From: Areca catechu
Taxonomy: Eukaryota > Streptophyta > Magnoliopsida > Arecales > Arecaceae
Length of the DNA: 64,000 bases
NCBI GenBank assembly: GCA_021397845.1
Contig: CM038040.1
Coordinates: 42,365,088 to 42,429,087 of the forward strand
Direction: 5' to 3'
Shown: one piece after another, positions 56,056 through 64,000 of the stretch
How positions within the stretch are numbered: the stretch's first letter is position 1
Layout of the letters: each line of letters opens with the position of its first letter
Program-made: the position numbers and the translations under genes
The notes under the pieces: model-generated
What the model saw: the letters and a program-made list of their open reading frames with translations, nothing else
Databases searched by the model: none
Told to the model about the DNA's origin: nothing

Positions 56056-57479
56056 CTAGGAGTCAGAGAAGACTCTTATTTGGTTGATGCCTAGTTCATT
56101 GGCGATTCGCAATCCCACGAGCAGGGCTTCGAACTCCGCCTGATTGTTCGACACATGAAAGGAAAAGTGAAGAGCATACTCCAAGCTTTCTCCGTCAGGA
56201 TCGACTAAGATCAGGCCAGCCTCGCAACTTGCAAGGTTGGACATTTCGTCCACATGTAGCGTCCAGGCGGGTTCGGCCTCGGTGATGGCATCAGCCTCAG
56301 GTACTCCGGCTATTACAAAGGGTGAACACTATTTCTAAGTACATTCGACGATAAAATTAGATATTACCTGAGCCTTTAGAGCCGACCGAGACTGGAAGGA
56401 GACGTTGAATTCACCAAGTTTGACGGCCCATTTAGCGAGCCGACAGAAGGTGTCCGGGCTTCGTAGGATCGTTTTGAGTGGTTGGTTGGTGAGTACCATA
56501 ATGGGATGAGCTTGGAAGTAGGGTCGAAGTCTTTTGACCGCTACGACCAAAGAATATACCAGCTTTTGCAACTTCGGATACCTTGTTTCGGCATTATGGA
56601 GGACTTTGCTGGTGTAGTAAACTGGTTTTTGGTGGCCATCTTCTTCCACTCGGACGAGTGCGAAGCTGACCGCCTCATCCGATGCCGACAGGTATATATA
56701 AATGGCTCCCCCTCCATCGGTTTGGCCAGCAACGGAGGTTTCCTTAGATATTCTTTTAAGGCTTTAAAGGCTGATCGACACTCTTTGGTCCAGGTGAAAT
56801 GGTCCGACCGGTGCAAGGTCTTGAAAAAAGGAAGGGACTTCTCAGCCGAGCGGGGTATGAAACGGCTGAGTGAGGAGATTCGGCCAGTAAGCTCCTGCAC
56901 CTGTTTCTTATTGGTCGGATGTCCCATCTCGAGGATGGCTCTGATCTTGTTAGGATTGACTTCAATTCCTCGTTGAGTGACCAGGAAGCCGAGAAACTTG
57001 CCTGAAGTTACGCCGAACACACACTTCGCAGGATTGAGCTTCATTCGATGGCATCTCAAGGCGTCAAAGGTCTCCTCCAAGTCCTTGATGTGGTCGGCCC
57101 TTTGGAGACTCTTCACTATCATATCGTCCACATAAGCCTCCATATTTCTGCCTAACTACCCTTCGAAAATATGGTTGATCAATCTCTAAAAGGTAGCGCC
57201 GGCATTTTTCAAGCCAAAAGGCATCATCCTATAATAATAAAGGCCCTTGTCAGTGATGAAGACAGTCTTCTCCTCGTCCTCCGGATGCATCTTAACCTGG
57301 TTATACCCGGAGAAAGCGTCCATAAAACTCAGAAGCTGATGGCCGGCCGTGGCATCCACCAGCTGATCAATCTTTGGCACAAAAAAGCTATCCTTCGGAC
57401 AAGCCTTATTGAGGTCGGTGTAATCCACACAGATCCTCCACTTCCCGTTGGCCTTTTTCACCATGACGACATTCGCCAT
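56056..57479 (-). pseudogene. Reverse transcriptase and RNase H domains of Tat element B
   Basis: RT at 57479-57186 (MANVVMVKKANGKWRICVDY, TDLNKACPKDSFFVPKIDQL, FSGYNQVKMHPEDEEKTVF, MMPFGLKNAGATF). It continues at 57143 with EAYVDDMIVKSLQ (active site intact) to 56541 (VFGVTSGKFLGFLVTQRGIE). The connection RNase H is at 56649-56335 (TSKVLHNAETRYPKLQKLVY, RLRPYFQAHPIMVLTNQPL). The archaeal-type RNase H is at 56253-56056 (CEAGLILVDPDGESLEYALH, NNQAEFEALLVGLRIANELG), without a clean DGASN start (DEMSNL instead). RT catalytic motifs are better kept than in A, but stops separate the domains. Confidence 0.87.
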
Positions 57480-57665
57480 CTATTCAGGATAGTGAACTTC
57501 TCTGATAAAACCGGCATCTGAAAGCTTTCTTACTTCTTCATCAATAGCCCTCTACCTTTCGACAGCGAAGCTCCTCTTCTTCTACCGGACAGGCCTGTAG
57601 CTCGGATCCACCCTCAACTGGTGGGTGATGACGTCCAACGGGATTCCTAGTATGTCCAAGGCCGA

Positions 57666-59772
57666 CTAGGCAAAGACGTCGGCGTTGCTTTTAAGAAAGC
57701 CGATCAGCTCTGACTTGATGTCTTCGCCGAGGGAGCTTCCAATTTGGAAGACTTTGGTGGGATCATCCTCACGAAGAGGAACAAACAGGATCTTCTCGTC
57801 TGGCCGGTCATGGCCGTCGGCCTTAGCCCTTGGATCGAGCTGCTCGAGGGTAGTACGGCCTTTCGACTGTTGGTTGAGGATAGTCAAACATTGTCTGGCC
57901 ATCCATCGGTCTCCCCTTATCATTCCGACCCCACTCCTGGTTGAAAACTTTGCCACCATATGGTACGTAGATACGATAGCTCGGAACTTGTTGAGAGCCG
58001 GTCGGCCTAAAATGGCATTGTACGCCGAAGTCATCCGGACGACCACAAAGTCAATGGGGAGGGTTTTTTGGAAAGGCTCCGTCCCGATCATTACGGGTAA
58101 GGTGATTTCTCCTTCAACTCCGATGAAGTTTTTTCCAAAGCCCGTCAGCGGTATGGGGGACTCATGCAGCCTCGACCGGGACAAGTTCATTCTCAGGAAA
58201 GCATCATACAACAACACCTCCGTGGAGCTTCCATTATCTATAAGTATTCTCTTTACATCATAATTGGCGATAACCGCCGAAACGACTACAGGTTCGTTTG
58301 CAAAAACATGGGACTCCAGAAGGTCCTCGTCGAAGAAGGTGATGGCGTTGGAGCCCTTTAATCTCTTGATGATGTCCGGTCCATCCTCGTAGCCCCTTTT
58401 GGTCCTCCGATGCAACGTGTTGATGCCCCCATCAGTCGGCCTCTAGTGCGGAAGCTCCGTCTCCTCTGGAGGGTTTCTGGTGATGGAGGCTTCAGCTCGA
58501 TCCCGACGAGGTTGGACATACTTTCACAAGTAACCCCTTCAGATGAGATCTTCGATGGCGTCCTTCAGCTGTACGCACTCCTCAGTATTGTACCCATGGT
58601 CCCTGGAGGTAGGTGGGTCCCTCATCGGGCGTGGCCTTTGGAGGATGGCCTCATTTTCGATCTCTAGGAGGATCTTCTCCCTCGGGAGGGAGAGGGGTGC
58701 GTAGCTTTTGAACCTCTTGTGGTAGTCCTTCGACTTCGAATTTTGGCACCGGGCGGACCTGTTGTTGTTGGGGGTTCAGACCTCAGGAGCCTTGTCGCTT
58801 CGCTTCTTGGGGTTCAGCCTACCTTCCTCCTGTCGTTGGCTCGCCGCCTGCTCCTCAGCGATGGCATACTTCTGTGCCCGGGTTAGCAGCTTGGGGTAGC
58901 TTGTCGGAAACTGCTTGTCCAAGGAGAAAGTAAGCCTGGATGGCCCTCTTTTGAAAGCCGACATAGCCACTACCTCATTCAGGTCTGGGACCTCCATGGT
59001 CGCTGAGTTGAAACGGGCCATGTAGTCCCGGAGCATCTCTCCCTCTCTTTGCGACACAAGAAAGGGGCGGTCGGTATTTCTTGGAGTCTTACTGCAGGTC
59101 CTGAAATGAAAAAGAAAAAGATTTTCGAGTTGGGGGAAGGAGTGGATTGTACCTGGCTGGATGGCGATGAACTATATCTGGGCAGCCTTCTTTAGGGTTG
59201 CTAGGAAGGCAATGCAGTGGAGGGCATCGGAGGCACCTTGTACCATCATGTGGGCCTTGTAGGTGCCTAGATGGTCCAGCGGGTCAGTGGTGCCATTGTA
59301 CGGCTCCACCTGAGGAACTTTAAAGTGGTGGGAATCGGCTCCGCCAGAATCTCACTGGAGAAAGGCGGGCGGGAGTCGTATACCTGCCCCCCTTCGACTT
59401 TCTGCCGAAGGACAATTTCATTCATGCGCTCCTCAATGCACAAAATTTTATCGGCATAGCCTCTCGAGGGTTCGGCTGGAGGCCGACCATCGACCAAGAT
59501 GGATTCGGCATAGGAAGGCGAGGCCAATCTCACCCTCTTGCTGTCGGCTCGTGCCCCCTGGACCTCCGGGGCTCCGCCACGAGGTAAGAATAATGGACTT
59601 CTAGCTGCCGGCTTTCACCGACAGCCGGTTGATGATCAGTGCAGGATACGACAGGTGGTTGTTGGTGGTTTTCGGCCATTTCTTGGAAATGCTGGATCGC
59701 TGCCATGAGCGTTTCAATTTGGCTTACCAACATTTGGAACTGTTGTAGTTCCAGAGTGATGGTGGGCTCCAC
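57666..59772 (-). pseudogene. Gag and protease of Tat element B
   Basis: Gag N-terminal helix at 59772-59530 (LELQQFQMLVSQIETLMAAI). The core is at 59533-59267 and 59057-58776 (GEMLRDYMARFNSATMEVPD, RLTFSLDKQFPTSYPKL). The long frame 58415-57666 carries protease: ILIDNGSSTEVLLYDAF with the active Asp intact, AILGRPALNKFRAIVSTYHM, then the linker into RT (DIKSELIGFLKSNADVFA). The zinc-knuckle zone at about 58505-58610 is interrupted by stops. Element A has Asn at the protease active site, so this copy keeps the better protease. Confidence 0.83.
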
Positions 59773-59866
59773 AGCAGCGGCGGGGACAGCGGCAATGGCA
59801 GTGGCGCTTTTCCTTGGAGGTTCCTTAGACTTGGATGGGGAAAGGCCTCTAGCAAAGGCTCGGGCC

Positions 59867-59884
59867 CTTCCTCTAGCGCCAATT
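59867..59884 (-). other. Primer-binding site of element B
   Basis: The element strand reads AATTGGCGCTAGAGGAAGGG directly after the 5' LTR, shared with element A. The tRNA was not assigned. Confidence 0.6.
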
Positions 59885-60802
59885 TGTTGCCGTAGCTTCT
59901 CCTAGGCCGGGTCAGTTGGCGGTATTGGAGCGCGCCTCTTCTGATCGACTTGCAACAAAGTCCCCAAAGCGCCGGCGATGTTCCGGTGGGGGAGACTCTG
60001 ATGCCTAAGTCAGCGAAAGAGTAAGAGCAACAGAATGGAGGAATGTAATGGACAGCATTTAGAGAGGGAAGAGCGAACTTACTCTCAAGCAGGGTCCCTC
60101 GGATATCTTATACAGGCACGGAACAGTCCAAAAGTTATTATGGGGTAGGCTGAGAAAGACCGATTTGCCCCTACTAGGATCTGGAGAGTGGCCATGTGGT
60201 GCCCTGAGAGGACAAAGTTATGGGAATAGTGGAGCGGCGCCGCTGCGGTGGCAAGATTTCGTTGTAACAAAAGGGCCTTCCGGAACTCTCTAGGGTCCCG
60301 AAACGAGTCAGTCGGACCCCAGCAGGGGTGGCCGTCGGACCACTGCCATGGTGGTCAGCTGTCGAAGGAGATAAATGAGCCGGACCCCAGCAAGAGAGGC
60401 CGTCGGACCACTGCCCCAGTGGGTCGGCTGTCGAAGGAGATAGATGAGCCATATCCTAGCGGGGGTGGCCGTCGGACCACTGCCCCTAGTGGGTCGGATG
60501 CCAAAGGAGATAGATGAGCCGGACCCCAGCGGGGGTGGCCGTCGGACCACTGCCCCTAGTGGGTCGGATGCCGAAGGAGATAGATGAGCCGGACCCTAGT
60601 GGGGGTGGCCATCGGACCACTGCCCCCAGTGGATCGGATGCTGAAGGAGATAGATGAGCCGGACCCCAGTAGGAGCGGCCGTCAGACCTCTGCCCAGTGG
60701 GTTGAATTTGCTCATCCGTTGGCCTTCTCAGAGTGGCCGGTCCTGTCGGACCGTAAAAAAAAAAATCGGTGCGATCCAGTGGTGAGCCGGATAGGTACAA
60801 TA
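59885..60802 (-). repeat. 5' LTR of Tat element B
   Basis: Starts TGTTGCCGTAGC, ends GGTACAATA (CA decayed to TA), 918 bp. U3 carries five full 69-70-bp units plus a partial one, one unit more than the 3' LTR. GGTTG follows at 60803-60807. Confidence 0.9.
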
Positions 60803-60807
60803 GGTTG

Positions 60808-61265
60808 AATGCTTGATTAGAGACCATCCACTATAGAATTGGTTTATATCGCAATATATTTCGAGGATGTAATAGATTGCACATATATGCCTAATTAATC
60901 TAGAAGGATCACCAGATATTGCATGTCGATCATGTTGGCCACTATAAGTAGGACCGTACAAGATCAAGATATAAGCAAAATTTATGGAGACTATAACTTG
61001 GTTATACGATGTGCGATCGAGATAATTTTTTTTTAAAAAAAATGGATGGGTTTTTGGACCCAAATTCTATTGTTTGGGATCTAAAATAGGCCATTCAACC
61101 ATATTTTTATTTTTATTTTATTTTATTTTTTTGAGTAAGATTTTGATTGGGCCTATCTTCCAATCTGAGAAGAATTTGATGGAGCAACAAAAGGCATAAT
61201 TGACCTAGAAGTCAGGATTTATCTCTCGAAGAACTTTAGTTTTATCAAACTTGTTTTTATTAGTC
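60808..61265. other. Host spacer right of element B
   Basis: Continuation of the sequence downstream of peptide gene copy 2 (AATGCTTGATTAGAG), homologous to AATGCTTAATAGGGATTG at 20253 beside copy 1. Farther right it is AT-rich without features. No gene is seen. Confidence 0.5.
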
Positions 61266-61870
61266 ATGTCTGTTAGATCGATGCCCCTAACCATTCTTAC
61301 AAAAAGAATGTCCCTATTATAAGAGGCAGGTTTATCTCTCTTAAACAGGTAGCGCAGCAACCACGGGGCACTCGAGTCGACCCCTCAGCCGACCCCCGCA
61401 AGAGCTATCCAGGGTACTAAACCTCGAGTCGGCTCGCTGGAGATGAGCACCTCAGCACCCACCAAGGGACGTTGAGTGACACTAGACCCACCTTACTGGT
61501 GGCACCTACATCCCCGTGGGCCCAAACCCTATATCCGGACGAACCATGAGGGTGCGAGCTGGCCCAGCCAACAATGTCTATTTCAGGTAAAAGAATCATG
61601 CTGAAATTGTGTAAGGATATACCTTGCTATTATAAATAAAGGTTGCATACTTGGTTCTTAAATTAATAAATAAAAGAAAAGGGGATTTTAAGTCATATTT
61701 TCAAAAGTTTTTTTCTTGTTCTAGCCTTTTTGCAAATTTTGAGTAAGTGAGTTGAGAAAAATATTTCTTTCTCCACAATTGAATTAGAGTGTCAACAATC
61801 CTTAAGGTCTAGCTAGTTAGCGAAGCTCCTAAATTTTTTCAAGTTTTGCCAATTGAGGCCGGGATAGGGG
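61266..61870 (+). repeat. Probable LTR end and primer-binding site of Tat element E
   Basis: TATTATAAATAAAGG at about 61629 resembles an LTR TATA region in plus orientation. A T-rich stretch and GTTTTGCC|AATTGAGGCCGGGATAGGGG follow at about 61838, resembling the LTR end and PBS of Tat elements (AATTGGCGCCG-type) in decayed form. The left limit is unclear; TGTCTGTTAGATCGATGC near 61269 is a candidate. GC-rich sequence with CACTCGAGTCGACCCCTCAG lies inside. Confidence 0.4.
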
Positions 61871-62209
61871 ACCACAAAGTTTGATCGTCCACCTAAGACA
61901 TCAACTCCATTGAGAGGCCACAAAAACATTAGCTTTGCTGAGAAGACAATGCCAAAAAGATGAGCAAAAGCATTGGACCAAGCCAAGAGTCCTCCAAAAA
62001 TTTAATGTTCTCTTCACTCCAAGCCCAAAACCAGTATAGTTCTAGAGGGGGAAAACATCCTTGCTAATATCTCTCCAACTTGGGAAAATAGAAACAACAT
62101 ATCACCTGACCTTCATCCTGAAATTCCTTAGTAGTAGCATCAAATCTGATTCCATCAAGCAGCCCTAGATCTGGTCAATATTTTCCAAGACCATTTAACA
62201 AGTAGAGCT

Positions 62210-64000
62210 AAGTTTCATGTGATGCAGATATAATCAGATTCGAATGGACCCTAAGGATGAAGAGAAAATGTCATTCATAATGGAGAAAGGATTATATTGT
62301 TATAAGATGATGCCATTTGGCTTGAAAAATGTCAGAACGACCTTCCAAAGGCTGATCAATAAGATCTTCAAAAAGTAACTTAGAAAAAACATGAAGGCAT
62401 ATGTCGACGACATGATCGTGAAGAGCCTTCAGAAGACCGACCATATCAAAGATCTGAAAGAATCCTTTGATGCCCTACGACATCATCAAATGAAACTGAA
62501 CCCAACCAAGTGTGCCTTTGGAGTAACATCAAGAAAATTTTTGGGATTTCTCCTCACCAAACGAGGGATAGAAGCCAATCCGAAGAAAATCCGTGCTATC
62601 CAAGATATAAGGCATCTCCCTAACAAAAAAGAGGTGCAACAATTGATTGGGAGGATTGCCTCACTGAGCCGATTCATTTCTTGATCAACCAAAAGATGTC
62701 TTTCCTTATTCAAAGCTTTACACCAAACAAGAGATTTCGAGTGGGCAGATAACTGCCGACTTGCCTTTGAATAGTTAAAGAAATACTTGAGAAGTCCTCC
62801 CTTGCTTTCAAAACCTCAGGAAGGTGAAACTCTCTATTTATATCTCTCTACTTCGAATGAAGCCGTCAACTCAGTACTTATCAGAAAAGGAGCCGACAAC
62901 ACACAGAAGCTGATCTACTATTCCAACAAAGTGCCACACGAAGCTGAAGTAAGGTATCTGAAAGTACAGAAGCTCATATATTTGTTGGTTATCACTGTGA
63001 AATGCCTACGACCCTACTTTTAGTCCCACACCATCATGGTCTTGATGGATCATCCATTGAAGGCCATCCTATGGTGCCCTGACACTTTAAGTAGGATAGC
63101 TAAGTTGGCTATCAAGCTAGGCAAATTTGACATCATATTTCAATCCAGATCGGCCATGAAGGTGCATGTACTGGCCGATTTTCTTGCTGAATGTACAAGG
63201 AACTAGAAAAGTAGTCGACAGATGGTCGATGAAGGAGAAACAGTAGAAGAAGGCTCGAAGTCCATTTGGATACTCTATGTGGATGGAGCATCCAATGCTG
63301 CTGGTTGTAGAGCCAGACTCATATTAGCTGATCCCGAAGGGCAAACTATGGAGTATGCCCTCTGTTTCTCCTTCCAAGCTTTGAATAACCAAGCAGAACA
63401 TGAAGTCATCTTGGCAGGACTCAGAATGTTCAAAAAGCTAGGAATTCAGAAGATCAAGGTCTTCTCGGATTCTCGGTTAGTAGTGAATCAAATGAAAGGC
63501 AAGTTTGAAGCCCAGGCTCAATTATGGTCAAGTATTTAGAAAAGGTATAGGATCTAGTAACCCAACTGGAGTTCTTTGAAATATCTCATGTGCCATGGTC
63601 CGAAAATTCTTAGATCGATGCCCTCTCTCGACTGGCCACTTCCAATTCTGATTCCCTTGGTCGGACATTCATAGAATACTTGGAGGATCCCAGCATATCA
63701 GAGAAAGCTTTGGAAGTGCATCAAATCAAGCACGAACCCTATTGGATGGACCCTATCTTCAAGTTCTTGAATAATGGTGTACTGCTAGAAGATAAAGCTA
63801 AAGCCAAGCAAATACGTTGGATGGCCTCTCAGTATGTTATCTTGGATGGAATACTCTATAAAAGATCTTTCACACAACCCCTACTAAAATGCTTAGGGCC
63901 ATCGAACGCTGACTACGCCTTAAGGGAAATACATGAGGGTATATGTGGAGATCATTTGGAGGGTAGGTCTTTAGCTTACAAAATCATATGCCAAAGTTAT
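62210..64000 (+). pseudogene. Tat-type pol fragment (element E), plus strand, runs off the window
   Basis: RT begins inside its palm (MDPKDEEKMSF, MMPFGLKNVRTTFQRLI), then MKAYVDDMIVKSLQKTDHIK with an intact active site, CAFGVTSRKFLGFLLTKRGI and LIGRIASLSRFIS, to 62684. Connection RNase H is at 62690-63060 (LYLYLSTSNEAVNSVLIRKG, VKCLRPYF). Archaeal-type RNase H is at 63222-63539 (LYVDGASNAAGCRARLILAD, NNQAEHEVILAGL, VFSDSRLVVNQMKG) with all three acidic residues. The integrase N-terminal region follows to the window edge (YWMDPIFKFLNN, YVILDGILYKRSFTQPLLKC, HEGICGDHLEGRSLAYKI). Gag, protease and the RT N-terminus are deleted between the LTR-like segment and 62210. Scattered stops (for example at 63022 and 63540). 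Confidence 0.82.

Larger units (their letters stand above)
50029..60802 (-). mobile_element. Complete Tat-lineage Ty3/gypsy element B
   Basis: Direct repeats beginning TGTTGCCGTA (50029-50895 and 59885-60802), flanked by the perfect 5-bp target duplication GGTTG at 50024-50028 and 60803-60807. Same architecture, PBS, 47-bp array and opposite-strand gene as element A, so it is a member of the same or a sister family. The different target duplication shows a separate insertion. The LTRs differ at roughly a tenth of positions by eye, like those of A. Coding frames are broken by many stops. Confidence 0.93.

Noticed and set aside
61040..61060. Possible second cysteine-rich peptide copy or other gene right of element B
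   Set aside because: No signal peptide, cysteine pattern or splice structure was found between 60808 and 61260.

Overview
The window is eukaryotic nuclear DNA from a repeat-rich plant, most likely a monocot. Spliced genes with GT-AG introns are set among nested LTR retrotransposons of the kinds typical of large monocot genomes (a chromovirus with a chromodomain, Tat-type Ty3/gypsy elements with a second RNase H, a Ty1/copia element), CACTA DNA transposon ends and an Au-type SINE. A palm is my guess only. There are no bacterial operons, rRNA genes or CRISPR arrays.

Layout. 1-11 kb: one two-exon gene for a plant protein of unknown function with a Trp-rich (GW/WG) tail; its 3.2 kb intron holds a SINE. 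AT-rich spacer follows, with a tRNA-like SINE fragment. 11.2-18.6 kb: a GGTAC-rich repeat, a LINE RNase H scrap and a minus-strand chromovirus whose frames are nearly open. 19.05-20.07 kb: a CACTA end, then a small gene for a secreted eight-cysteine defensin-like peptide. 20.278-31.264 kb: a complete Tat-type gypsy element (A) on the minus strand, bounded by the target duplication ACGCT. 32.4-33.95 kb: a CACTA-like element carrying what looks like a host exon. 34.1-47.2 kb: decayed Tat element D with a 42-bp minisatellite, split by a 10 kb minus-strand copia element that itself contains a plus-strand copia LTR. 49.45-49.85 kb: a second copy of the cysteine-rich peptide gene. 50.029-60.802 kb: a second complete Tat element (B), same orientation as A, bounded by GGTTG. 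61.3-64 kb: a plus-strand Tat fragment (E) running off the window.

Two things stand out. First, both copies of the cysteine-rich peptide gene carry an independently inserted Tat element of one family, in the same orientation and within about 25 bp of the same point just downstream. Second, each of these elements holds, between integrase and 3' LTR, an opposite-strand gene with its own TATA box, two short introns at the same positions in both copies, an N-terminal part resembling the plant 'putative gypsy type transposon' domain and a C-terminal coiled coil. Extra antisense ORFs are known in Tat elements; the spliced structure and its promoter can be read here directly.

Host-gene content is low: one gene of unknown function and two secreted-peptide genes are the credible cellular genes. 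All retroelement coding regions are broken to some degree, mostly by G-to-A or C-to-T transitions, as expected of methylated, decaying copies.
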